From the NCBI GenBank assembly GCA_965267245.1, contig OZ253939.1, forward strand, positions 3,658,001 to 3,722,000: 64,000 bases of DNA, read 5' to 3'. Under the pieces are notes generated by a model, which was not told where the DNA came from, ran no database searches, and worked only from the letters and a program-made list of their open reading frames with translations. The stretch comes from JANSWY01 sp965267245 (lineage in GTDB: Bacteria > Bacteroidota > Bacteroidia > Cytophagales > Cyclobacteriaceae). Shown here one piece after another: positions 1-6,949 of this stretch; within the stretch, counting starts at the first letter, position 1; every line of letters begins with the position of its first letter. The translations under genes and the position numbers were made by a program.

Positions 1-1393
1 CCAGGTTATTCCGGATAATCACATCGGAAACATTTCTCACATTTACTACCCGACCTGAATTCCCGCTTTGTTCAGTTACAGGTCTCCAATGAACCGTGTT
101 GTTATACACATCCACCGTTCCAGAAACTACTCCATTATAGTCATGACTGATATTGATAGCATTGCGATAACCATCTATGATATTGTTTCTTACAGCAATA
201 TGAGTTGCTTCAATGTTTATTCCATGAATTGACGGCTCAAATTTGTTCCCAACATAGTCCTCATTATGTCCAATATAGTTTCCTTCAATTGTCACATATG
301 ATATGGCCGCTACTGTTTGTGCATTCTGAGGATTCACAGCTAATATTCTGTCCATAACATTTCTATAAACCATCACATGTCTTTGTCCATCTCCACGTAT
401 GGTAATTGCCGTTTTGGTATCATCTAATCTGGTAAGCTTGTTGTAAGCAATAAACTGTTTTTCACCATCCTGGATACGCATCCCATGTTCAGGTTGAGTT
501 CCTCCTAATAAATTATCAACATTATTTCCAACAAAAGAAAGTCTATTACTGCTCCCGGAATAAATGGCCAACACACCAAAGTCATGTAATTCGCAATCAA
601 ATACTCCTAAAAGGTCACCATCATCCTGATATAATGGCCTCACAGAAGTTTGTTCTATTTCCAACCGAAGTGCAAGTATATTGGAGGACTCTTCCGCTGA
701 GAATCCTTCAGTGAATCCCCCACCAGTTGTGATAATGTGCAAATCCATCACCCGGATGTTTTCAGAATTTCTGATGTCTATAATAGCTGCATCAGGTGTT
801 GCCAATATCGGATTCTCACCTTCTCCATAGGCGCCAATAATGATAGGACCTCCAACGAGGTTATGCAGTGTTTCATCAATTTCAGTAAATGTATCCCCAC
901 TTCTAAAAAGAATCCTTTCATTTGGGCCAAGTTGTTGAAATGCAAATTTCGCTGTTTCCCAGGCCTCCTCTTCTGAAAGTCCATCATGGCTGTTGTCTCC
1001 TTCGGCTGATACATAGAAAGTGGTTCCACCAAATTCGGAGACTTTAATGTTTACCGTTTCAGTGGTCGTTGAGCCATCTGGGGCTGTCAATTTACACAGT
1101 ACTTCATAACTACCGGGTTGCTCGAAAACATGTCCGGCTACCATTCCTTTCGTTACTTCCCACTTCCCATTAGGGTCTGTATCATTGACATCAAAATTCC
1201 AGGTAAAATCCGCATTGACCAGATCATTTCGCTCTTCAAGACCAGTACTGGATGTTGCATCAAAGAAAACATAGAGAGGAGCCACTCCAGAGGATCTACT
1301 TGGTTGAATATTTAAAGAAACTTGTGCGGATGCAATTCCGTGATGAATAATGAGGAGTAAAAAGGTGATAACTCCATAATAGCTCTGTTTCAT
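1..1393 (-). CDS. Secreted PKD + right-handed beta-helix protein (partial, C-terminus off window)
   Basis: An open frame runs from an ATG at 1393 to the left edge without a stop (464 codons seen). The N-terminus is a Sec signal peptide (MKQSYYGVITFLLLIIHHG, then cleavage near ASAQ). Residues about 25-125 look like a PKD-type Ig-fold (FTWNFDVND, FEQPGSYEVLCKLTAPDG). From about residue 130 the sequence carries a DUF1565/pectate-lyase-like opening (FYVSAEGDNSHDG, EAWETAKFAFQQL), followed by repeating Asn/Ile-rich coils (NNIIDGYRNAINIS, VYNNTVHW, NVRNVSDVIIRNN) typical of parallel beta-helices. The family includes polysaccharide lyases, epimerases and surface adhesins; the substrate cannot be told. 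A T9SS tail would lie outside the window. Confidence 0.85.
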   Translation of the reverse strand, partial: MKQSYYGVITFLLLIIHHGIASAQVSLNIQPSRSSGVAPLYVFFDATSSTGLEERNDLVNADFTWNFDVNDTDPNGKWEVTKGMVAGHVFEQPGSYEVLCKLTAPDGSTTTETVNIKVSEFGGTTFYVSAEGDNSHDGLSEEEAWETAKFAFQQLGPNERILFRSGDTFTEIDETLHNLVGGPIIIGAYGEGENPILATPDAAIIDIRNSENIRVMDLHIITTGGGFTEGFSAEESSNILALRLEIEQTSVRPLYQDDGDLLGVFDCELHDFGVLAIYSGSSNRLSFVGNNVDNLLGGTQPEHGMRIQDGEKQFIAYNKLTRLDDTKTAITIRGDGQRHVMVYRNVMDRILAVNPQNAQTVAAISYVTIEGNYIGHNEDYVGNKFEPSIHGINIEATHIAVRNNIIDGYRNAINISHDYNGVVSGTVDVYNNTVHWRPVTEQSGNSGRVVNVRNVSDVIIRNNL

Positions 1394-1461
1394 GATTAGT
1401 AGGTTTAGTTAACATTCCATAACAAATGTCGACCGATGCTTAAGAGCTAAATTTTAACTGT

Positions 1462-1713
1462 TTGCGTGATACCCGCTATGAATGCGGTGGTGGTAAAACT
1501 AACCGAATTTTGTCAATAGCCAAACCTAAAAGACCAAATTCAATTTACTCCGGATACCCAGGAGTACTTCAGCATATTTGTCAATTGGTAGAAAAAGAAA
1601 TTATTAAACCTGTTATTGACAGAAAGTATAGATTTGATGAAATTCTGGAAGCTCATCTGTATGTGGATACGGGACATAAGAAGGGCAATTTTTTGGTTAC
1701 ATTAGAAGAATAG
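1462..1713 (+). pseudogene. C-terminal remnant of a zinc-type alcohol dehydrogenase / quinone oxidoreductase
   Basis: The last 55 or so residues (LVEKEIIKPVIDRKYRFDEI, EAHLYVDTGHKKGNFLVTL) match the C-terminal end of NADP-dependent MDR-family alcohol dehydrogenases, which are normally 310-340 residues long. The roughly 28 codons before it (from a TTG) do not look like that family, and the Rossmann and zinc-binding parts are absent. The space between the neighbouring gene start at 1393 and this fragment is too small to hold them. I read it as the relic of a deleted gene and do not expect an active product. Confidence 0.7.
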
Positions 1714-1717
1714 TAGT

Positions 1718-2059
1718 TTGAAATTCAATTACAATAACAAAGAGTTTAAACCAGTCAATCAATCTGACAATAGCGAAACTTCATCAGAAACAGTTTTCCA
1801 ATATCAGCAAAAAGGCAACATTTTAACTGCCAATTATGCTGGAGGGGAAATTGTTACTGGTCATTTGATTGGTCTTGTGGATGTGGATGGTAATATTGAC
1901 ATGCGTTATCACCAGATTAATAAAAAGGGTGAATTGATGACAGGTCAATGTCAATCCCAACCAGAAATTCTCAAAGATGGCAGGATCCGGCTTCATGAAA
2001 CGTGGCAATGGACCAGTGGGGATATGAGCAAAGGTGAATCGGTATTGGAAGAATTGTAA
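1718..2059 (+). CDS. Small conserved protein of the family often mislabelled n-acetylglutamate synthase
   Basis: 113 residues, no signal peptide or membrane segment. The sequence (ETSSETVFQYQQKGNILTAN, GHLIGLVDVDGNIDMRYHQI, RLHETWQWTSGD) is a beta-rich, compact single domain that I recognise as a widespread short family carrying the database label n-acetylglutamate synthase. It shares nothing visible with real ArgA/GNAT enzymes, so the function is unknown. The start is a TTG, chosen because the N-terminal KFNYNNKEFKPV lines up with the usual beginning of the family and no ATG lies upstream before the TAG ending the preceding remnant. Confidence 0.7.
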   Translation: MKFNYNNKEFKPVNQSDNSETSSETVFQYQQKGNILTANYAGGEIVTGHLIGLVDVDGNIDMRYHQINKKGELMTGQCQSQPEILKDGRIRLHETWQWTSGDMSKGESVLEEL

Positions 2060-2076
2060 TTCTTATACTTCTTCAG

Positions 2077-2106
2077 TTGAGTAAATGGCATTTATGAATT
2101 AGTTTG
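2077..2106 (+). promoter_or_regulatory. Candidate Bacteroidota-type promoter for the TPP-riboswitch operon
   Basis: TTG at 2077-2079 is followed after 19 nt by TTAGTTTG at 2099-2106, a 7/8 match to the -7 element TAnnTTTG. Transcription would begin near 2112, just ahead of the riboswitch aptamer at 2118, which fits a leader RNA that begins with the sensor. Confidence 0.5.
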
Positions 2107-2117
2107 CATACAAATAT

Positions 2118-2195
2118 TAGCACGGGGTGTCCGCAAGGGCTGAGATAATACCCGAATAACCTGATTTGGATAATACCAACGTAGGGATGCAGTGG
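2118..2195 (+). promoter_or_regulatory. TPP (THI-box) riboswitch aptamer
   Basis: The conserved TPP aptamer core is present in order: GGGGTGTCC, a GCAA-capped P3 stem (GTCC/GGGC), CTGAGATAATACCC, then ACCTGATTTGGATAATACCA and CGTAGGGA. GGGT and ACCC form P2, and the CTGAGA box is the pyrimidine-binding site. The conserved parts are almost perfectly kept, so binding of thiamine pyrophosphate is expected. It is followed by a strong terminator hairpin (2210-2259), so control is probably by premature termination when TPP is abundant. Confidence 0.95.
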
Positions 2196-2209
2196 ACCAG
2201 ATGATCCGT

Positions 2210-2259
2210 AGAAGCTCCATTTTGTTTGGCTATCCAAACAAGGTGGAGCTTCTGATTTT
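2210..2259 (+). terminator. 20-bp terminator hairpin of the TPP riboswitch expression platform
   Basis: AGAAGCTCCA (2210-2219) pairs with TGGAGCTTCT (2244-2253); the inner arm continues through two G-U pairs and TTGTTTGG/CCAAACAA to a four-base CTAT loop. The stem is 20 bp without bulges and is followed by GATTTTTAA. It sits 15 nt after the aptamer and ends about 16 nt before the start codon of the first gene. Confidence 0.85.
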
Positions 2260-2274
2260 TAATATACAGATCAA

Positions 2275-2997
2275 ATGGAACTGGAAAACACTAAATCCGG
2301 ATTAATACCTCAAAGTCAGGCAAACTGGCAAAACAGACCTGAGTGGTTTTTTAACCGACAACATACTGACACTTATGAACTTTGGTATGAGGGTCGTTAT
2401 AAACGTGCCGAAATATGGCAAAAGAAAGTAATGGAACAACTCGTCTCTAGTGACAAGCGGGTAAAAACCCTTCTCGAGTTTGGATGCGGTACTACCCGTT
2501 TCACCCGTTGGTGGAAGGAGATTGGAATTGAAGCAACTGGTGGAGACATATCTCCTCTCATGTTATCACAGGCCATACACCTATTTGAGGGTGACCTGGT
2601 AATGGCCGACAGTCACCACATGCCATTCAAGGACCATACATTCGACTCATTGGCGTTTATCACCACATTTGAGTACTACAAAGATCCAGTTGCTGTTATC
2701 AGAGAAGCTGCAAGAGTAGGAAAATATGGAATTGCCATGGGAATGATGAATCGTAACTCTCCCAAGGTAGTCCGTAGAAGAGTGCAACAAGTTTTTGGAA
2801 AGAATCCGTTTTACATCACCGCCACATTTTATACCCCTCAAAAACTTACCAAAATAATTGAAGAAGCCTTACACGATAGAGACTACACCATTCAATGGAG
2901 TTGCACCGGGTTACCCAAGTGGTTTCCTGTCCAACAATGGGGATTACCATATGGAGATTTTTTTGGTCTATATGTAAAATTAAATGATGTCAACTGA
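2275..2997 (+). CDS. Class I SAM-dependent methyltransferase, TPP-riboswitch controlled
   Basis: 240 residues, cytoplasmic. SAM-binding motif I is LLEFGCGT (residues 66-73), the acidic end of beta-2 is GGD (89-91), and ADSHHMPFKDHTFD (111-124) is the adenine-side loop, as in the Methyltransf_11 family. The substrate is not visible. It is the first gene behind the TPP riboswitch and overlaps the next gene by one base (TGATG). Because a Trm112-like gene closes the same operon, and Trm112 proteins often partner with or are fused to such methyltransferases, the two may form a complex. A role in thiamine, a thiamine precursor or an analogue is inferred only from the riboswitch. Confidence 0.85.
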   Translation: MELENTKSGLIPQSQANWQNRPEWFFNRQHTDTYELWYEGRYKRAEIWQKKVMEQLVSSDKRVKTLLEFGCGTTRFTRWWKEIGIEATGGDISPLMLSQAIHLFEGDLVMADSHHMPFKDHTFDSLAFITTFEYYKDPVAVIREAARVGKYGIAMGMMNRNSPKVVRRRVQQVFGKNPFYITATFYTPQKLTKIIEEALHDRDYTIQWSCTGLPKWFPVQQWGLPYGDFFGLYVKLNDVN

Positions 2998-4046
2998 TGT
3001 CTAATAAGCTTGGTAAAATAGAGCATCATTTATTTGATGATTACATTAAAGACAAATTAGGTAAACCCAGGAAAGAGGTCATACATGGACCAGGTTTCGG
3101 GGTTGATACTTCCATCATTGATGTTGGAAATGGCCTTGGGATGGCACAAACAAGTGATCCGCTATCTTTGATCCCTTCACTCGGTTTGGAAGAGTCTGCC
3201 TGGTTGTCTGTGCATCTAATGGCTAACGATATGGCAACAACCGGTTTTGCCCCCATGTATGGTCAGTTTGTGCTCAATCTTCCAGCTACATTTTCAAAAT
3301 CTGATTTTGAGACATACTGGGAGTACATTCACAAATTCTGCGTTGATATTGGCGTCACAGTAACTGGAGGTCATACCGGGTTTATTGAAGGGCAGAATTC
3401 TACTATTGCAGGGGGAGGTACGTTCACTACCATTGCACCCTTAGAGGAGATGTTGATCTCTAAAAATGCCCAGGTAGGGGATGTAATATTGATGACCAAG
3501 CAATGTGCCCTTTCTTCGAGTGCAATATTGGCATTAAGTTTCCCTGAAACCATAAAGAATAAAGCCGGGAAGGATATCTACGAGCAAGGTTGTGCTTCAT
3601 TTTATAATACTTCATCATTAAAAGATGCTTTGACTGCAGTTAGCCTGGAAAAATCAGGTGTGACCGCCATGCATGATGTAACTGAGGGAGGAGTACTTGG
3701 TGCTGCGTACGAAATGGCAAGAGCATCCGGAAATGGAGCATTAATTTATAGCGAAATGCTTCCCGTTGGAGAAGTCCAATCGGCCATTTGCAAAATATTT
3801 GAAATAGACCCGAGACATTGCATAGGTGCAGGCTCAATGCTGATTACCTGCAAAGAAAGTAGTTTCAATAACATTTCTCAAAACCTAAAAATTAAGGGAA
3901 TTAATTGTCAAAAAATTGGAATCATCACCGATCAGACTGAGGGAATCAACATCTCTGATCATGGCGAAATATCCCCAATGGTTTACCAAGAAGAAGATCC
4001 ATATTGGGCAGCATTTTTTAAGGCTTTTAAGGAGGAGTGGAAATAA
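2997..4046 (+). CDS. AIR synthase-related (HypE/ThiL-like) PurM-superfamily protein
   Basis: 349 residues with the two-domain PurM fold: an ATP/Mg-binding N-half (GFGVDTSIID at 34-42, TSDP at 52-55, LMANDMATTGFAPMYGQ at 74-90, GGHT at 124-127) and a C-half with the motif MHDVTEGGVLGAAYEMA (225-241), characteristic of HypE-like AIR synthase-related proteins. Thiamine-monophosphate kinase ThiL normally has GGDT, where this protein has GGHT. HypE ends with a catalytic cysteine in a PRIC-type tail; this one ends in FKEEWK, so a hydrogenase-maturation role is unlikely. Under a TPP riboswitch, a ThiL-like kinase or another ATP-dependent phosphotransfer is the best guess. Confidence 0.8.
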   Translation: MSNKLGKIEHHLFDDYIKDKLGKPRKEVIHGPGFGVDTSIIDVGNGLGMAQTSDPLSLIPSLGLEESAWLSVHLMANDMATTGFAPMYGQFVLNLPATFSKSDFETYWEYIHKFCVDIGVTVTGGHTGFIEGQNSTIAGGGTFTTIAPLEEMLISKNAQVGDVILMTKQCALSSSAILALSFPETIKNKAGKDIYEQGCASFYNTSSLKDALTAVSLEKSGVTAMHDVTEGGVLGAAYEMARASGNGALIYSEMLPVGEVQSAICKIFEIDPRHCIGAGSMLITCKESSFNNISQNLKIKGINCQKIGIITDQTEGINISDHGEISPMVYQEEDPYWAAFFKAFKEEWK

Positions 4047-4696
4047 TGAGTCATAGAAAAATCAACCCCGGTGTATATCTTGTAATTGACCCTTCGATGA
4101 ATGAAGCTGAGTTATTAGACAAACTTGATGTATTAACGGAGAATCCATTTTCAGCTATTCAGGTGTGGGACAATTTTAAAGACTCCCATGAGATTGAACC
4201 TCTCATAGAAAAAATTTGCACAATTAGCCACAGGAAAAATATTCCGGTCTTGATCAACAACCAATGGAAATTCCTAAAATCTACATCTCTGGATGGTGTT
4301 CATTTTGATGAGATTCCAGAATTTGATACCATTCTCAAGGTAATAGACACACCCTTTATCTCTGGGGTTACTTGTAATAATAATATGGAGGTAATCCATG
4401 AAGCTGCAAATATGGGATTGGATTATATCTCGTTTTGTTCAATGTTTCCATCCACGACTGCCAATAGTTGTGACCTTGTAAACTTTGAATCAGTCATGCG
4501 AGCCAGAGAAATATTTACGGGACCCATTTTTCTAGCTGGAGGAATAAAACCGGAAAACATAAAATTATTAAACAAACTGGATTTCCAGGGAGTCGCTATC
4601 GTCTCTGGTATCATGAGCAGTATGGATCCATCGAAATCAATGAATAAGTATTTAGAAGCACTAGCAATAAGAAATGAGACAGAATACGATCAATAA
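4046..4696 (+). CDS. ThiE/TenI-fold protein, divergent thiamine phosphate synthase family
   Basis: 216 residues from the ATG at 4046, preferred to an in-frame GTG at 4037 because GGAGGAG lies 9 nt upstream of the ATG and the ATG overlaps the preceding TAA by one base. The TIM-barrel signatures of ThiE are in order: IQVWDN (38-43), LINN (69-72), DGVHFDE (83-89), SMFPSTT (132-138), LAGGI (163-167) and GVAIVSGI (182-189). The QxRxK pair that holds pyrophosphate in canonical ThiE is QVWDN here, and the Lys after the FPT motif is not evident. It may act on a different substrate, or be a TenI-like or regulatory relative. Confidence 0.8.
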   Translation: MSHRKINPGVYLVIDPSMNEAELLDKLDVLTENPFSAIQVWDNFKDSHEIEPLIEKICTISHRKNIPVLINNQWKFLKSTSLDGVHFDEIPEFDTILKVIDTPFISGVTCNNNMEVIHEAANMGLDYISFCSMFPSTTANSCDLVNFESVMRAREIFTGPIFLAGGIKPENIKLLNKLDFQGVAIVSGIMSSMDPSKSMNKYLEALAIRNETEYDQ

Positions 4697-4970
4697 ACTT
4701 TGCTGCCCTTTTGACAAGGCTGACCTTGACCTTACAGAAATCACAAAAAAACCCGATGGGGATGTGCTGGAAGGTTTTTTCAACTGTAAAGAATGTAATC
4801 GAATATATCCCATCATAAAAGGTGTTCCCATCATGAATCCGGATGAATATAGGGAATTCAGACTAGAACAACCAGTACTTAAAAAATGGCAAAAACACCT
4901 TCAGGGAAAATCAATTGAAAACTTTAGGTTAGTCCAGAAAGACCCAAAAAATATTCTTGAAAACGAATAA
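4674..4970 (+). CDS. Trm112-like zinc-ribbon protein
   Basis: 98 residues. The pattern KLCCPFDKADLDL (8-20), FFNCKECNRIYPIIKGVPIM (35-54) and NPDE (55-58) is the Trm112/YcaR (UPF0434) fold, with Cys11, Cys38 and Cys41 as likely metal ligands and Asp14 where a fourth Cys often sits. Family members stabilise or activate SAM methyltransferases. The gene overlaps the preceding ThiE-like gene by 23 bp, so it is the last cistron of the riboswitch operon, and the methyltransferase at 2275 is the obvious candidate partner. The tail after residue 60 is longer than in YcaR. Confidence 0.8.
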   Translation: MRQNTINKLCCPFDKADLDLTEITKKPDGDVLEGFFNCKECNRIYPIIKGVPIMNPDEYREFRLEQPVLKKWQKHLQGKSIENFRLVQKDPKNILENE

Positions 4971-5043
4971 TGAAGCATTTGATGTAGTATTGTGCAATTG
5001 CAGAAATTGGGATTACCGTGGATAATGTATTCATTTACAAGCC

Positions 5044-6498
5044 ATGAAACTATTTCAAATTACATTTTTCGTTTTCTGTTCATTGTATGCTTCTGCCCAA
5101 AAAAGGGGATTAGCCTACGGCCACCATTCCTGGAGTGATCTCCAAATACTTACACCCGAAATATCATGGTGGTACAATTGGTCAGAGCAACCTGAAACAA
5201 GTGCAGGTGATTATTCAGACCTACCCGTAGAGTTTGTCCCTATGACCTGGAATGGACAATTCGATGAGAACAAATTAAGAGGCTTTCTTGATACACATCC
5301 TGAAACCAGGTATTTACTGGCATTCAATGAACCCAACTTCATAGAACAGGCCAACATGACTCCCTCAGAAGTGGCTGCTATCTGGCCTCAATTGGAATCA
5401 ATCGCCGATGAGTATGAATTAGAATTGGTAGCTCCTGCTGTAAACTATTGTGGCACTTGTGTATCAGAAAATGGCACCACTTATTATGATCCGTTTGTTT
5501 ATCTGGATGATTTCTTTGCTGCTTGCGAAGATTGTCGGGTAGATCACATAGCAGTGCATTCCTACATGAATTCTATTGGCGCTTTCAGTTGGTTTATCGG
5601 TGAATTTGAGCGTTATGGGAAACCCATTTGGGTTACTGAGTTCGCCGGATGGGAACAAAATGGAAATGTCAATAATGTGGATGACCAAATCAGTTTCATG
5701 ATGGGAGCGGTGGACTATCTGGAATCTAACACGCAAGTGGTCAAGTATTCCTGGTTCATAGGTCGGGGAGACGGAATCAGCAATTACCCTCATATCGACA
5801 TCCTCGGAAATACTGGTACGCTTACAGCACTTGGAGAAGTGTATAAAAGTATGCCTGTACATGACGAAAATTTCGTAGTAGATATTCCTGCGAGAATTGA
5901 AGCTGAATCTTATAACCTGATGAGTGGAATCTTGCTGGAAAGAACCCTGGATGAGTCCGGATTTGCTAATGTAGGCTATATTGAATCAGGAGATTGGCTG
6001 GAATACAAGATTAGTGTGCCGGAAAGTAAGACTTACAACATAAATTTCAGAATTGCCGCTGCAGGAAATACCGGTTTCGAGTTCCTGGTGGATGATAATC
6101 TAGCATTGACACAAAATATCACTAATACCGGAGGTTGGCAAAGCTGGAACACTTTAACAAATGAAATTGACCTAACAGCCGGCGAACATACCATAAAAAT
6201 TTTAGCGAAAAACAGTGGGTTCAATATAAACTGGTTTGAAATAGGCGATATCATTATCAATTCTATTCCCGAATCCCCTAATCTGACACTTTACCCAAAT
6301 CCTGCATATCAGACTTTAAACCTATCATTCAACGACAATCAATTGCATGGATTAAAGTTATTGGACTATTCCGGCAAGCAAGTGTTAGCATTGGCAATTT
6401 CAGGAAATGAAGTTATTGATGTTTCAATGATGCCCAATGGGATATACCTGTTGGAAATTGACAATGGTGATCAGTACAGAAGAGTAATTGTTAAGTGA
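5044..6498 (+). CDS. Secreted GH128-type glycoside hydrolase (endo-beta-1,3-glucanase) with CBM6 and T9SS tail
   Basis: 484 residues. A Sec signal peptide (1-18, ending ASAQ) is followed by a TIM-barrel Asl1-like catalytic core. Glu96 in AFNEPNF and Glu199 in WVTEFAGWE are the likely acid/base and nucleophile of clan-A glycosidases. GH128 enzymes cut beta-1,3-glucans such as laminarin or curdlan. Residues about 283-402 form a CBM6-like carbohydrate-binding module (ARIEAESYN, GYIESGDWLEYKI, INWFEI). Residues 411-484 are a T9SS type A sorting domain (LTLYPNPA, NGIYLLEI). It stands alone, without a surrounding polysaccharide-utilisation locus, so it may feed on algal or fungal glucan or remodel matrix. 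Confidence 0.88.
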   Translation: MKLFQITFFVFCSLYASAQKRGLAYGHHSWSDLQILTPEISWWYNWSEQPETSAGDYSDLPVEFVPMTWNGQFDENKLRGFLDTHPETRYLLAFNEPNFIEQANMTPSEVAAIWPQLESIADEYELELVAPAVNYCGTCVSENGTTYYDPFVYLDDFFAACEDCRVDHIAVHSYMNSIGAFSWFIGEFERYGKPIWVTEFAGWEQNGNVNNVDDQISFMMGAVDYLESNTQVVKYSWFIGRGDGISNYPHIDILGNTGTLTALGEVYKSMPVHDENFVVDIPARIEAESYNLMSGILLERTLDESGFANVGYIESGDWLEYKISVPESKTYNINFRIAAAGNTGFEFLVDDNLALTQNITNTGGWQSWNTLTNEIDLTAGEHTIKILAKNSGFNINWFEIGDIIINSIPESPNLTLYPNPAYQTLNLSFNDNQLHGLKLLDYSGKQVLALAISGNEVIDVSMMPNGIYLLEIDNGDQYRRVIVK

Positions 6499-6502
6499 TT
6501 AA

Positions 6503-6874
6503 TCAAAGAACTCCAGAAGCCTGAAGTGATGTAAGTTCCTCCTCTGTTAATAACCTTGATCTAATAATAAACCTGATTCCCATTGGTATTTCCAATGAAA
6601 AGCTGCTCCCTCTCCCTTTTGTAACATCCAGCGTCAGATGCGTATGTTTCCAATATTCATATTGGTCTTTTGACATGTAAAACTGACAATCATCTACAGC
6701 TCCAAGTAGCACATCACTTTCGCCAATCTTAAAATCACCGTCCTCAAAACACATCGGTGAGGATCCATCACAACACCCTCCACTTTGATGAAACATCAGC
6801 GCTCCGAAACGACCTTTCAATTCTTCAATAACCTTAGATGCTTCACTGGTAATGCCTATTCTCTCTATTTCCAT
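6503..6874 (-). CDS. DUF779 family protein
   Basis: 123 residues, cytoplasmic. Conserved features are MFHQSGGCCDGSSPMC (28-43) and QYEYWKHTHLTLDVTKGRGS (76-95). DUF779 proteins are usually encoded next to aldehyde dehydrogenases, as here, and the clustered cysteines suggest a metal-binding or redox helper, though the function is not established. A hairpin at 6899-6926 between the upstream dehydrogenase and this gene may lower its expression relative to the enzyme. Confidence 0.85.
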   Translation of the reverse strand: MEIERIGITSEASKVIEELKGRFGALMFHQSGGCCDGSSPMCFEDGDFKIGESDVLLGAVDDCQFYMSKDQYEYWKHTHLTLDVTKGRGSSFSLEIPMGIRFIIRSRLLTEEELTSLQASGVL

Positions 6875-6898
6875 ATTTTATGAATGCTTCATTATAAA

Positions 6899-6926
6899 AC
6901 ATGCCCAGGCTCGAAACTGGGCATGT
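6899..6926 (-). terminator. Hairpin between aldehyde dehydrogenase and DUF779 (possible attenuator)
   Basis: ACATGCCCAG (6899-6908) and CTGGGCATGT (6917-6926) form a perfect 10-bp stem with an 8-nt loop. On the minus strand it follows the dehydrogenase stop and is followed by GTTTTATAAT, a U-rich but interrupted tract. It could terminate part of the transcripts before DUF779 or protect the 3' end of the dehydrogenase message. Confidence 0.55.
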
Positions 6927-6949
6927 AACTCATTAGAAAATGTTCCTGA

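Noticed and set aside
737..1032. Short frames on both strands inside the left-edge region
   Set aside because: They overlap the continuous beta-helix coding frame (1-1393, minus), which has a signal peptide and domain logic; the short frames show none.
1718..2059. Assignment as N-acetylglutamate synthase
   Set aside because: The label is common in databases, but no GNAT or amino-acid kinase motifs are present in this 113-residue protein.
2997..4046. Assignment as HypE (hydrogenase maturation)
   Set aside because: No C-terminal catalytic cysteine and no other hydrogenase gene nearby; placed in a TPP-controlled operon.
5464..5862. 132-codon minus-strand frame
   Set aside because: Antisense to the GH128 catalytic domain; no recognisable protein features.
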